DNA of 48,627 bases from Nitrospinaceae bacterium (lineage in GTDB: Bacteria; Nitrospinota; Nitrospinia; Nitrospinales; VA-1). Below the pieces are notes generated by a model. The model made no database searches, was not told the origin of the DNA, and saw only the letters and a list, made by a program, of their open reading frames with translations. Shown here one piece after another: positions 8,869 through 18,020 of the stretch; position 1 is the stretch's first letter; every line of letters begins with the position of its first letter. Location: assembly GCA_029261675.1 (NCBI GenBank), contig JAJDBA010000047.1, forward strand, positions 1-48,627. Direction: 5' to 3'. The position numbers and the translations under genes are program-made.

Positions 8869-9091
8869 AAATTGTAAATTCGCTCGGTGCTACTTCCAAA
8901 AAAATCTGCACGAAGTTCAATATTCCATGTATCACATTATGGCTACTGATTGGTTATCAGTTGGCTTTCATTTAGAAGTTAAATTTTAAAATCACATTAA
9001 TAAAGATCATGCGCTAACTCGATCATTGAAGTTTAAGGGTTTGACAAAATTAGGTTGCGAACTAGCAACGTGTTGGAAATTGGTTTTTTAT

Positions 9092-9496
9092 CTAAACCAG
9101 GTTTTTAAAGATGGAATTGAGCTTATTTTTAAATTCAATTATTTCATCCCTTCCACAAGGTTTTATCATGTAATAATCTGCTCCATTTTGTTTGGCAGTT
9201 TCAATATCATTTTTCTGATCCGAACTTGAAAGCATTACAACAATGCTTGCCCTGATTGAGGGGTTGTCCTTTATTTTTTTAACCAGTTCTAACCCGTTAA
9301 TCATGGGTAAATTAATATCCAAAAAAAATAAAGTTTTTTGAGGGATTGTTAGATTAAAATTTTCTATATACTTTTGTGCTTCGAGCCCGTCTTTGAGCCA
9401 TTTCAATTCAAACGGAAAATCAAATTTTTTTAAAGTGCGATTAAACATTTGATAGTCCTGCTCATCGTCTTCAACAATTATAAGGTTCAGACTCAT
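9092..9496 (-). CDS. Rcp1-type single-domain response regulator
   Basis: A 134-residue stand-alone receiver. The acidic pair is Asp10/Asp11 (IIVEDDEQDY), the phospho-acceptor is Asp60 in TLFFLDINLPMINGLEL, the switch residue lies in VVMLSSSDQKN, and the conserved lysine is in YYMIKPCGRDE. The long loop between beta-2 and alpha-2 and the FxxDINLP motif are typical of the Rcp1 family, usual partners of phytochrome-like kinases. There is no output domain. It overlaps the upstream kinase gene by 4 bases, so the two form a cognate pair. Confidence 0.93.
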   Translation of the reverse strand: MSLNLIIVEDDEQDYQMFNRTLKKFDFPFELKWLKDGLEAQKYIENFNLTIPQKTLFFLDINLPMINGLELVKKIKDNPSIRASIVVMLSSSDQKNDIETAKQNGADYYMIKPCGRDEIIEFKNKLNSIFKNLV

Positions 9497-11055
9497 TTCT
9501 GTTTTCTACCTTCCATCAATGAAAATATTAGTTTGAATTTCGCACCGCTATTTATCTCTCCTTCTGCCAAAATATTACCTAAATGACCTAACATTATTTT
9601 TTTGCAAATTGATAGACCCAATCCGCTTCCCAAAGTATTAATGTCCCCGTCAAGTCTTTGAAAAGGATCAAATATTTTTGCTGCAAAAATATTATCAAAA
9701 CCGATTCCGTTATCTTCCACAATAATTTGATAATGATCCCTATTTTTTTTATCTGGATAGATTTTAATAAAAGGAGGAACATCTTTTTTTCTATACTTAA
9801 GGGAATTTGAAATCAAGTTTTCAAATAATTGCTTTATTTGAAATTCATTGCCAAAAATATCTGGAAGATTATTAAATTCTATTTTTCCTTTCGTTTCAGC
9901 TAACTCTAATTCTAGGTTTTTTATGATTTGAGAAACTATTTCATTTAAATTTAATTGTTTATATTCAATTTTATCCTGCCCCAATTTCGAGTATTCCAGT
10001 ATACCTTCTATTAAATTTCTTGCATGATTTGCCGCAAGCTCAATATTATTTAAATATTGCTTAGTAGTTTCAGACAAACTTTCCTCTTCATCCTCAATAA
10101 AGGCGCAATAATTTGTAATCTTGCGGATGGGATTTTTTAAATCATGAGAAGTAATACTTGCAAAACTTGACAGCTCTTTATTTTTAACTTCCAGCTCTAA
10201 AGTGGTTTCTTCAAGTTGTTTGGTTCGCTCTTTTATTTTTAAATTTAAATGATCATTGAAATTTTTTAATTCATCAAGTATTTGCTGATAATTCTTTAAA
10301 GCGAATCCAAATACCGCAATATAGGCAAGTAGCCTCAGAAAATGCCACCACCACCAAGGGCCATCCCATAATTCTGATAACTCAAAAAGAATACCTGCCG
10401 AACCAAATAGCAGACAATGTACAAGCAAAAAATAATCTTCCCATTCCCCTCTCGAACAAACTTCCCTTGCGAGCCAAGCAGATGCAATCAAAAACCCTAT
10501 ACCTCCCAAAATATTCAAAGCTCGAGCGGTAATAGTGAAAGTATCTTGATGGAGCATATCTGGAGCCAGCTCAGGAGAAACTATGAATACTGATGCTGTC
10601 AAAAAAGATATCCCGCCAATGAATGCAAATGCTAATTTAAAATTATTAGGCACCCATTCTTTATTCTCAATCCAAACTAAACCAAGAAATCCCCCTCCAA
10701 GAAATGTGGCCAAACTGTGGAACCATACAAAAGTGTTGCCGACTGGAACACCTGCATGAAAGATATCTAAAATACCCATACTAATAAGTCCGCACCCTAT
10801 CCAGAAGTGATGCTTTCGACCATATTGGGTGTTATTTAATAAAAATAACAAGCCAGCGACAGATATTGCTATGAAGCCCCCCAACGTTTCAATTAAGGCA
10901 TGGAGAGGCTCGTTGCTCCATTTAAATTGTGGGAAAAACAGATAAAATAGAACACTGCCTAGTAAAGGAAGCAATACCCCAAATGATGACGTTTGGGCTA
11001 CCAAAACCCAAAGATTGCTAGTTGGTTTTTTCGTTAAAAGTTTGGTGGACATCAA
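9493..11055 (-). CDS. Membrane sensor histidine kinase
   Basis: A 520-residue kinase. Residues 1-255 contain about eight hydrophobic segments, including an integral-membrane sensor region with KHHFWIGCGLISMGILDIFH and a Trp cluster (GPWWWWHFL); it resembles MASE-type input domains but I cannot assign the class. A coiled coil (about 260-295) leads to the HisKA box SFASITSHDLKNPIRKI with His304. The ATPase domain shows QLFENLISNSLKYRKKD (N box), IVEDNGIGFD (G1) and GSGLGLSICKKIM (G2). It phosphorylates the receiver encoded by the overlapping downstream gene. The ligand is unknown. Confidence 0.93.
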   Translation of the reverse strand: MMSTKLLTKKPTSNLWVLVAQTSSFGVLLPLLGSVLFYLFFPQFKWSNEPLHALIETLGGFIAISVAGLLFLLNNTQYGRKHHFWIGCGLISMGILDIFHAGVPVGNTFVWFHSLATFLGGGFLGLVWIENKEWVPNNFKLAFAFIGGISFLTASVFIVSPELAPDMLHQDTFTITARALNILGGIGFLIASAWLAREVCSRGEWEDYFLLVHCLLFGSAGILFELSELWDGPWWWWHFLRLLAYIAVFGFALKNYQQILDELKNFNDHLNLKIKERTKQLEETTLELEVKNKELSSFASITSHDLKNPIRKITNYCAFIEDEEESLSETTKQYLNNIELAANHARNLIEGILEYSKLGQDKIEYKQLNLNEIVSQIIKNLELELAETKGKIEFNNLPDIFGNEFQIKQLFENLISNSLKYRKKDVPPFIKIYPDKKNRDHYQIIVEDNGIGFDNIFAAKIFDPFQRLDGDINTLGSGLGLSICKKIMLGHLGNILAEGEINSGAKFKLIFSLMEGRKQK

Positions 11056-11418
11056 GAAATTAATGGTTTGAATGAATTAGTATTATAAACCCATTTCTTT
11101 TCATTCAAAATTAGATCTGCGAAAAACTTATTATTACTTTCTTAAATTTTTGGACTGCTTGTACTATATTTTTTTAGGGATTACATGGATAAGCAATTGA
11201 TGGGATTAAGATTTTCCAGAAGGTAAGATCATGTGCCAACACGATTATTGTTTTTAAGAGATTTAAAAAGAGGCTCTTTTGACAGGAATTGGCTATCTCC
11301 AGCCTTTTATCACTCTCTTCGTGAATGTCCGCTTTGGGTCGGAAGCAGCTTCTAAAATCCGGCAAGTGGCTAATTAAAGCGTAATGTCTACGCAGGTTTG
11401 AGTGATGTCGCCACCATA
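11056..11418. other. Intergenic region with a fragment of a dispersed repeat-like sequence
   Basis: 363 bases between two minus-strand genes. I see no supported gene; an 82-codon frame on the minus strand (11174-11422) has low complexity and no start signal. The stretch 11323-11346 (GAATGTCCGCTTTGGG then TCGGAAGC) resembles a short repeat often seen in intergenic DNA of many bacteria that generates spurious 'FRPKAD' peptides; that is recalled knowledge and not checked here. Confidence 0.35.
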
Positions 11419-12534
11419 TCAAACTTTATTCGCCATAATTTCCAAGCCAATAAACTTTATCGATAGATCATCGCCGGGATGTTGACTGTAGGCATCTGTT
11501 TCATCTTCGTATTCATGGAAATCGAAATGCGAAACATCAAACCCCACATGCCTTACATCTTTTATCAAGGTCTCGCAAAAATTTTCTTCGATCTCGACAA
11601 GGGTTTCTTTATACCCATGTATCAGCTTGTCGCCGTATTCTGGATTTCGCGCACGTCTTAATATCTGGCATTCGAGATCGGTATCGAGAATCAATAGTAA
11701 TCCGTCCACCTCCAAGGCCTCTATTGCCCATTGCAGGAATTTTTTTCGGTCACCTCTTTGCAAGTGATGCAAAAACTTGTTGGCGAGAATGCAGCCGCAA
11801 CTCTTCCCGAGGGGCCCGTCAGGAAAATCAATATTTAAAATTTCGATATTGGTTTTCCCAGAAAGTTTTGCGAAATGGGTTAGCCCCATAATGATGAAGG
11901 GTAGATTGTCAGTAAGGATCAATTTCGGATAGTTTTCAGGCCAGTCATGAATCAGACGAAAGCCAGCAAGCCCCGTAGCGACATCCATGATTGAACTTTT
12001 CAAGCCTGGGGGAATCGTCTCCATAGGATTGTCCCACGGAAAATTTTCTGTTTGAAAAAGATAGATGCTGTAGCTCTCACTCAACAATTGGACCATTCGG
12101 GTATCGCTGAACAACAGAGGATTTTCTCTAATTGTTTTCGCCAGCTCTTGAAACAGGATTGAAAACTTTTCATTGATCTGATCTATGGAAGCCGATAGAA
12201 CTATCTCGTTTTTTTTAAGGTTCATATGAATGTGGTCAAGATTCAAATAAACCGCCGGTCGTTCATGTTGCACAAAGATAAGATCGGCAAGGTCAATCAT
12301 GATTTCAGGGTAAATGGTTTGCAACAATAGGTTAAAGGCAGATTGATTTTCTCGGCCCTCATCTGTTTCTGGAAACCCGATATGCTCATTCAAGTAATCA
12401 AAAAAAGCAGTGACCCGCTGGCATAACTCAGGTGACTTGGAATGTTCAAGTCCTGAATATTTTTTTCCGGCATTAGTGAGCAGAGACAACCGGTTTTGAG
12501 ATTTAGTAAATGGAGAAGAGTTCATTATGGCCAA
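11419..12534 (-). CDS. Methyltransferase-like protein with N-terminal extension
   Basis: A 371-residue cytosolic protein. The C-terminal half (from about 190) looks like a class I SAM-dependent methyltransferase: SSIMDVATGLAGFRLIHDW in the motif I place (a D-x-A-x-G variant of the glycine loop), ILTDNLPFIIMG, IEILNIDFPDG, CGCILANKFLHHLQRGDRKKF (the 'l.nvLhH' motif) and ALEVDGLLLILDTDLECQIL. The N-terminal 190 residues are helical and unassigned. The substrate is unknown. It overlaps the membrane protein gene upstream by 10 bases, so the two are probably one transcript. Confidence 0.72.
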   Translation of the reverse strand: MAIMNSSPFTKSQNRLSLLTNAGKKYSGLEHSKSPELCQRVTAFFDYLNEHIGFPETDEGRENQSAFNLLLQTIYPEIMIDLADLIFVQHERPAVYLNLDHIHMNLKKNEIVLSASIDQINEKFSILFQELAKTIRENPLLFSDTRMVQLLSESYSIYLFQTENFPWDNPMETIPPGLKSSIMDVATGLAGFRLIHDWPENYPKLILTDNLPFIIMGLTHFAKLSGKTNIEILNIDFPDGPLGKSCGCILANKFLHHLQRGDRKKFLQWAIEALEVDGLLLILDTDLECQILRRARNPEYGDKLIHGYKETLVEIEENFCETLIKDVRHVGFDVSHFDFHEYEDETDAYSQHPGDDLSIKFIGLEIMANKV

Positions 12535-12914
12535 TCCCAGCCTGCGCGTCCGAGTAAATAAAATGTGATCAAAAGGCAGGGTAGAAAATAGGGAACAGCA
12601 GGAAAAATATTGTCACCCAATAGCAAATAAATTGCGTTGCCTGACCTTCCCGCAAAAATAACGGTCAGAACTTGAGCCAGAAGTTTTTTCTCCTGCAAAA
12701 GGTAATATGTAAGAAAACCCAGGAGTAAGATATAAGCCAGAAATGAAAGTAAAGCCGACATATCAAAATTAAGTGCCGGGATTAATTTCACCACCACGAC
12801 CAGATAAATCAGGTTCATAATGAGAAACCCATAACCCGCTTGTTTGAACTTTCGCGCGCGACCTGAAGGTTGTGTGGAATCGAGGGGGTTTGAATTTTCA
12901 GAATAATTTTCCAA
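12525..12914 (-). CDS. Small four-segment membrane protein of unknown function
   Basis: A 129-residue protein with a polar Ser/Pro-rich N-terminus (NSNPLDSTQPSGRARK), then about four hydrophobic segments (GFLIMNLIYLVVVVKLIPAL; LLSFLAYILLLGFLTYYLL; a short one near FAGRSGNAIYLLLG; VPYFLPCLLITFYLLG). It has no motif I recognise. Its stop overlaps the start of the methyltransferase gene, suggesting joint expression. Upstream lies the divergent tyrS promoter region. Confidence 0.78.
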   Translation of the reverse strand: MENYSENSNPLDSTQPSGRARKFKQAGYGFLIMNLIYLVVVVKLIPALNFDMSALLSFLAYILLLGFLTYYLLQEKKLLAQVLTVIFAGRSGNAIYLLLGDNIFPAVPYFLPCLLITFYLLGRAGWDWP

Positions 12915-13024
12915 CGGTTTTATTTTCCAGTGAATTGAAGCGGCGGTTGCAGTTAATTTCGGGGTATGTTAGCTTCCATTCCTTATATTAGCATTTAATT
13001 TTTAACCTTCCAATTCATCCGATT

Positions 13025-14224
13025 ATGTTGCCTGTAGAAGAACAGCTGAAAACCCTGCGCCGGGGAACATCTGAAATCATTGATGAAAAAGATCTCGCCA
13101 AATTGTTGGCAAAGGACAAACCCTTGCGCATCAAAGCCGGGTTTGATCCTACGGCACCTGACCTGCATCTGGGGCATACCGTACTCTTACATAAGATGAA
13201 ACAGTTTCAAGATTTGGGACACGAAGTTATTTTCCTCATAGGCGATTTCACAGGGATGATCGGCGATCCTACAGGGCGCTCTGAAACAAGAAAAAACCTC
13301 ACGCCTGAAGAAGTCCAGGAAAATGCCAAAACTTATTTAGAACAAGTATTCAAAATTTTAGATAGCGAAAAAACGACGGTTGCCTACAACAGCGAATGGA
13401 TGGGGAAATTCACATCCGTAAACATGATCGAGCTGGCCGCACACTACACGGTAGCGCGTATGCTGGAGAGAGATGATTTTCAAAAGAGGATGGCAAAGAA
13501 CCTCCCTGTCTCTATCCATGAACTGATGTATCCCCTGATACAGGGGTACGATTCTGTTGCTCTGAAATCCGATGTCGAGTTGGGGGGCACCGATCAGAAA
13601 TTCAATTTGCTGGTAGGTCGTGATCTGCAACGGGCTTATGAGCAGAAACCACAGGTCGTTCTTACTATGCCGCTTTTGGAAGGCACTGATGGCGTGCAAA
13701 AAATGAGTAAGAGCCTAAATAACAGCATTGGAGTTTTTGATCCCCCAAATGAAATGTTTGGCAAAATCATGTCCATCTCCGATGAGTTAATGTGGCGGTA
13801 TTACGAGCTTTTGAGTCAGGTTTCAACAGATGAATTAGACTCCATGCAGGAACAGGCAAAGTCAGGAGCGTTGAACCCCAAAAACGCTAAAATGAAATTG
13901 GCCCGAGAAATTGTCGCCCTCTATCATTCGTCTGAAGCTGCTGAAGCCGCTGCAGGTGAATTTGAAAATGTGTTTAAGAAAAAGAATATACCTGAAGATA
14001 TTCCCGTCGTCGCAGGGTGGGGACAGGAAACGCGTGGCATCTGCACGATACTCAAGGAAAATAAATTGACCGATAGTACCTCGGCAGCCCGCAGACTGAT
14101 TCAGCAAGGATCGGTAACAGTGAACGGAGAAAAAGTCTCAGATGTGAATCAGGAGTTTTCGGGAGATCAGGAATACATGATTAAAGTAGGCAAGAAAAGA
14201 TTTCTCAAAATCGAGCCCGGCTAG
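13025..14224 (+). CDS. tyrS: Tyrosyl-tRNA synthetase
   Basis: A 399-residue class Ic aminoacyl-tRNA synthetase. The HIGH-type signature is DPTAPDLHLGHTVLLHKM (HLGH about 48-51) and the KMSKS loop is VQKMSKSLNNSIGV. FLIGDFTGMIGDPTGRSETR and the GGTDQKFNLLVGRDLQ tyrosine-site region are present. The C-terminal S4-type RNA-binding domain is seen in TSAARRLIQQGSVTVNGEKV. It charges tRNA-Tyr in the cytosol. No clear ribosome binding site precedes ATG 13025. Its stop codon overlaps the stop of the convergent downstream gene by three bases. Confidence 0.97.
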   Translation: MLPVEEQLKTLRRGTSEIIDEKDLAKLLAKDKPLRIKAGFDPTAPDLHLGHTVLLHKMKQFQDLGHEVIFLIGDFTGMIGDPTGRSETRKNLTPEEVQENAKTYLEQVFKILDSEKTTVAYNSEWMGKFTSVNMIELAAHYTVARMLERDDFQKRMAKNLPVSIHELMYPLIQGYDSVALKSDVELGGTDQKFNLLVGRDLQRAYEQKPQVVLTMPLLEGTDGVQKMSKSLNNSIGVFDPPNEMFGKIMSISDELMWRYYELLSQVSTDELDSMQEQAKSGALNPKNAKMKLAREIVALYHSSEAAEAAAGEFENVFKKKNIPEDIPVVAGWGQETRGICTILKENKLTDSTSAARRLIQQGSVTVNGEKVSDVNQEFSGDQEYMIKVGKKRFLKIEPG

Positions 14225-15216
14225 CGTTTGCTTCTTATCTTGTTGCCCACGTGCATATCGTAATTATTTTGAACAATGACAGCGGTCGCTGTTCTTTTCT
14301 CCGTTTTTACTATCTTTAATTCTCCCAGCACGTCTGGAAGCAAGGGAGTTTTCTCTTGTTTCTTTTTGTACCAGAAGTCTTTTACGATTTCCGGGATATG
14401 GTAGACCTCAAAAATGTCGCCCGCATGAACACCATCCTCCCACCCTTTATCAATGTATACAATGTCTTCGACCCCGACACCAATTTTATCCAGCTTGGTT
14501 GCAACAATGTAACCTTCAAGAAATTTAGCATTGTTATTAGGGGATAAGGGTTCGACAACTTCCTGATAGGGAGTTAGAAATGCACCTAGATTAATTTCAT
14601 CGTAAGTTATTAACACATTTGCATAAGATGCAGTGTCTCCAACCTCGGTAACTTCAAGCACACCGTGTATCACGATTCGAGAACCCAAAGGTTTACCCGT
14701 AGAAGAAAAAAGCTCATTGTGTGGAAAACCAGCACGTGGTCGTTTGTACTTCCATAGTTCTCTTTTTAAGCCATAAACCGGATGATGAATTGTTCGTTCT
14801 TGAGAGTAAACGGTGAACTTATCGCCCACTTCCAGTCCCTGCCGTCTTCCAATATCGATGAACAGTTTTTCTGGTCCGGTTGCCGCGAGCTTATTGTCGA
14901 AAAATTTTAATACCTTGCCAACTGAAACCATGTTATCTGAAATAAAACCCGCACTCGCATAGGGATCTGTATGCAACTTGCTGCGAGATTCTGCAAGAGC
15001 GATATTGCTGACATGAGCGGAGCTTGAACTCCAAGGTTTTCCAGTTTCGGTATCCGGTTGGTCGAGATTTCCCGTTGCGTGAGGAAGTAAGGTCATTTCA
15101 GTTGTGATTCCCGCAACTTCATTCTCAAGTGAGACCTGCAAATCATTGCCGATAGCGGTTTGAACCCAGGTAAAATTAAATAAAACAAAAATAAGTAATA
15201 GGGTAGTAATACGCAT
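14221..15216 (-). CDS. Exported protein with repeated beta-barrel-like segments (FlgT-C-like)
   Basis: A 331-residue protein when started at ATG 15216 (MRITTLLLIFVLF), chosen for its AGGAAG site and signal peptide; an upstream ATG at 15270 would put 18 extra residues before it. After the signal peptide (cleaved near QTAIG or GNDLQ) comes a polar linker. Two similar segments follow, with the pattern LFIDIGRRQGLEVGDKFTVYSQER (about 142-165, given in part) and IVYIDKGWEDGVHAGDIFEVY. Each is followed by a strand with LGSRIVIHGVLEVTEVGDTA or LGELKIVKTEKRTATAVIV. This 'x-G-xx-GDxFxVY...G.l.V' pattern is that of the FlgT C-terminal fold and LysM-associated secreted proteins. No flagellar genes are near, so a peptidoglycan or envelope role is a guess. 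Overlaps tyrS tail to tail. Confidence 0.75.
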   Translation of the reverse strand: MRITTLLLIFVLFNFTWVQTAIGNDLQVSLENEVAGITTEMTLLPHATGNLDQPDTETGKPWSSSSAHVSNIALAESRSKLHTDPYASAGFISDNMVSVGKVLKFFDNKLAATGPEKLFIDIGRRQGLEVGDKFTVYSQERTIHHPVYGLKRELWKYKRPRAGFPHNELFSSTGKPLGSRIVIHGVLEVTEVGDTASYANVLITYDEINLGAFLTPYQEVVEPLSPNNNAKFLEGYIVATKLDKIGVGVEDIVYIDKGWEDGVHAGDIFEVYHIPEIVKDFWYKKKQEKTPLLPDVLGELKIVKTEKRTATAVIVQNNYDMHVGNKIRSKR

Positions 15217-15771
15217 AATAGAAGCTTCCTTCTCAACTAAATAATAGGTCGGCATGGAATAACCGTTCACCTACCAAGCCGCTTGGCTAAACCTCTTTGT
15301 ATTTGAATACAAACAGTTTACATCATTTAACGGGGTTTTAAAAAAAAATAAACAGTTTTGTAAAAATCCCTCACGCACTATTTTTCTCGTGGTTGGAATT
15401 CCACAAAACCTGTCCAAATTAATCTTGTTAAAACGTATCTCCCAAGCACTATTTTTTCGTAGATTTTGGTGTAACGTAAACCATTCAAAATATCGATAAA
15501 ACAGATTGATTCCAGTAAAAAGCATGTCAATAATTGTCTGGATAAGGGGCGCAAAAACCTATCAACCAAACAGGTTCTTGAATTCATTTGACAACAAATA
15601 TCGTCAACGTATAATTATCAACTTCAAACTAATGAAGGTTTTTCTTTGCCAGATAAATTCGATCAATCCCTCGGGTAAGTTCGACCAATCCTGGCATTTT
15701 TTTAATTTAGGAAAGAATTTTAGAATAATAGTTTTTCGATATTTTTGGCTTACAACTGAGGTTTTCTAACT
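15217..15771. other. Long intergenic region with promoter, leader and repeats
   Basis: 555 bases without a supported gene. It holds a perfect inverted repeat TTTGTATT-TG-AATACAAA (15296-15313), an imperfect direct repeat around GCACTATTTTT (near 15379 and 15450), and a consensus sigma-70 promoter at 15588-15615. In the leader between that promoter and the NHL gene a 12-mer TTCGAYCAATCC occurs twice. Small frames on either strand here have no ribosome binding sites and no coding character. Confidence 0.6.
15588..15615 (+). promoter_or_regulatory. Sigma-70 type promoter for the NHL-repeat gene
   Basis: TTGACA (15588-15593), a 16-base spacer and TATAAT (15610-15615) are perfect consensus hexamers on the coding strand. 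They lie about 150 bases before ATG 15772, giving a long 5' leader that contains two copies of TTCGAYCAATCC. Confidence 0.75.
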
Positions 15772-17946
15772 ATGTTCAAAAAATATTTATACTTAATGAC
15801 AGGTTTGGTTCTTTTCCTGGGATGTGCTTTCCCAAGAGCCGAGGCCTTGGCTAAGACAGTTTCGGCCACTAAAACAGAAATTTCACTCGTAGATGGCATT
15901 GCCGTGGATAAAAAAGGCAACGTTTATATTGCCATGCGCGATAATAATATTATCAGTCGTATTGACCTTAAAGGGAATATGACCACTTACGTTGGTACTG
16001 GCTCTTCCGGTTTCAGCGGCGATGGTGGCAAGGCTACCGAGGCCAGATTGAATGTGCCTGCCGGACTGGCATTCGACAAAAGCGGGAATTTATATATCGC
16101 TGACCGAAACAATAATCGCATCCGCAAGGTTGACACGCGAGGCACTATCACCACGATCGCGGGAACTGGAACTGCCGGTTTCAGCGGCGATGGCGGCTTG
16201 GCTACGCGGGCACAAATAAGCCTCCCTTCCGGAATAGCTATTGATGGCAAGGGCAACATATTTTTTTCAGATCGATCCAATAACCGGATTCGAGTGATTG
16301 ATTCCAGTGGAAAAATCAGCACCTATGCTGGAAGCGGAAAAGATGGTTTTAAGGGAGATAACGGCCCTGCCCTCAAAGCTTCCATAGACAAGCCATTTGG
16401 GATAGCACTGGATAGAAAGGGAAACCTTTATATAGCTGACCGCAGAAATAACCGAGTCCGCAAGGTCAATACGCAAGGAATCATTACCACCGTGGCAGGT
16501 GATGGTGGCTACTTTATGATGGGTGATAACGGACCTGCTTATAGAGCCAGTGTTGCCGGGCCGACAGGTGTCGTAGTCGATGATCAAGGCACCCTTTATA
16601 TTGCTGACCGGGAAAATAACCGTATCCGTGCAGTGGACTCACAAGGCATGATCTCCACCGTTGTTGGAACCGGGAAACAGGATTACAACGGAGATTCAGA
16701 AGTGGCTCGCGATACAAACCTTCATCTTCCTTTCGGAGTCACATTAGATCCGGATGGCAAGTTACTGGTGATCGACCGCTCGCATTATCGCATTAGAAGC
16801 GTAGACTTGAAACGCGGTACTGTAAAAACCATTGCAGGAAATGGTAGAAAAATGTTCGCCGGAGATGGCGGCCCTGCAACAGGAGCTACACTGAGTTTCC
16901 CACATGGTATCGCAGTAGATAAAGAAGACAATGTGTTGATTTCAGATAAAGGGAATTACCGAATTCGTAAGATTTCCCCAGAGGGCATTATCCACACCAT
17001 TGCTGGCAACGGCATCCGCGGAAATATCGGTGACAATATGCCCGCTATGGAAGCCTCAATTTATGGGGCCACCTCGCTGAAACTGAACAACAAAGGAGAA
17101 ATGTATATTCTCAGCCCAAGCGGATTTGTGAGCCTGATTCGAAAGATTGATGAAAATGGGATCATGAGAAAAACTCTTGATACGGTTACTCCCAGATACC
17201 TTAAATCGATAGCGAATAGTAAGTATAAAGGCAAGGTGCAAACTGGGGAACTGGCTATCATCACTACCTTTTCAGATATCGCTTTCGATCACAAAGGCAA
17301 TATGTTTATCTCTGACCGGCTCAATCACCAGATTCGCAAAATGGACTCAAAAGGCAACATCTCCACCATCGCGGGAACGGGTGAGTCGTCTCATTATGGA
17401 GATGGCAGCCCTGCAAGTGAAGCGGCCTTTCGAGACCCCAGTGCATTAGCCACAGACAAAGAAGGAAATTTGTATATTGGGGATGGCGCCAATAATATGA
17501 TAAGGAAAATTGATACAAAGGGTATCATCTCTACCATCGCAGGCAACGGTAATCACAAAGCCACTGGCGATGGAGGGCCAGCAGTGAAGGCAGGCATTCG
17601 CAATATAGATTACTTGGAAGTCAGCCCAGAGGGGGAAGTTCATATAGTAGGAATGAATTCAAACACTATCCGAAAAATCACTAAGGACGGGAAGATTGTT
17701 ACGGTAGCTGGAACAGGTTATCAGGGTTATTCTGGCGATGGCGGTCCCGCGACCAAGGCCATGCTTAAAAGCCCAGTGGCTATAACATTCGATTCGAAGA
17801 GCAATTTATACATTACCGACATGGGCAATAACCGTATCCGAAAAGTGGATACTAAAGGCATCATTACTACGTTTGCGGGAACGGGTAATTTCGGTTGGGC
17901 TCATGATGGCGAAACAGTTGAGATTATTTTACAGGATTTCCCCTGA
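15772..17946 (+). CDS. Secreted 12-repeat NHL beta-propeller protein
   Basis: A 724-residue exported protein. The N-terminal signal ends in VLFLGCAFP, a possible lipobox, although a signal peptidase I site near EALAKT is an alternative. The body is twelve NHL repeats of about 56 residues. The typical unit is GLAFDKSGNLYIADRNNNRI, RKVDTRGTITTIAGTG, then GFSGDGGLATRA. Repeats 8 (around 435-480, with an insertion before SDIAFDHKGNMFISD) and 11 are the most diverged. The protein ends within a degenerate next unit, HDGETVEIILQDFP, while the chain starts with SLVDGIAVDKKGN, as expected if the last blade is closed by the first strand. Such propellers bind ligands or partners outside the cell. A 37-codon gap separates it from the next exported protein. 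Confidence 0.92.
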   Translation: MFKKYLYLMTGLVLFLGCAFPRAEALAKTVSATKTEISLVDGIAVDKKGNVYIAMRDNNIISRIDLKGNMTTYVGTGSSGFSGDGGKATEARLNVPAGLAFDKSGNLYIADRNNNRIRKVDTRGTITTIAGTGTAGFSGDGGLATRAQISLPSGIAIDGKGNIFFSDRSNNRIRVIDSSGKISTYAGSGKDGFKGDNGPALKASIDKPFGIALDRKGNLYIADRRNNRVRKVNTQGIITTVAGDGGYFMMGDNGPAYRASVAGPTGVVVDDQGTLYIADRENNRIRAVDSQGMISTVVGTGKQDYNGDSEVARDTNLHLPFGVTLDPDGKLLVIDRSHYRIRSVDLKRGTVKTIAGNGRKMFAGDGGPATGATLSFPHGIAVDKEDNVLISDKGNYRIRKISPEGIIHTIAGNGIRGNIGDNMPAMEASIYGATSLKLNNKGEMYILSPSGFVSLIRKIDENGIMRKTLDTVTPRYLKSIANSKYKGKVQTGELAIITTFSDIAFDHKGNMFISDRLNHQIRKMDSKGNISTIAGTGESSHYGDGSPASEAAFRDPSALATDKEGNLYIGDGANNMIRKIDTKGIISTIAGNGNHKATGDGGPAVKAGIRNIDYLEVSPEGEVHIVGMNSNTIRKITKDGKIVTVAGTGYQGYSGDGGPATKAMLKSPVAITFDSKSNLYITDMGNNRIRKVDTKGIITTFAGTGNFGWAHDGETVEIILQDFP

Positions 17947-18020
17947 TTGATCTCGTTTTCATGAGGTTTAACAGCAAATCAGGTAGACATTTTAAATTTT
18001 TTATCTGGAGAAATTTCACA

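Noticed and set aside
11174..11422. 82-codon open frame on the minus strand
   Set aside because: No ribosome binding site, low coding character, and it contains the repeat-like FRPKAD segment that gives false peptides; treated as non-coding.
15271..15587. Two small open frames on the minus strand upstream of the NHL gene
   Set aside because: They overlap each other in different frames, have no start signals and lie in a promoter and leader region.
17900..17960. Possible frameshift truncating the NHL protein at its C-terminus
   Set aside because: Other frames past the stop do not continue the repeat; the short HDGETVEIILQDFP ending is compatible with blade closure by the N-terminal strand.
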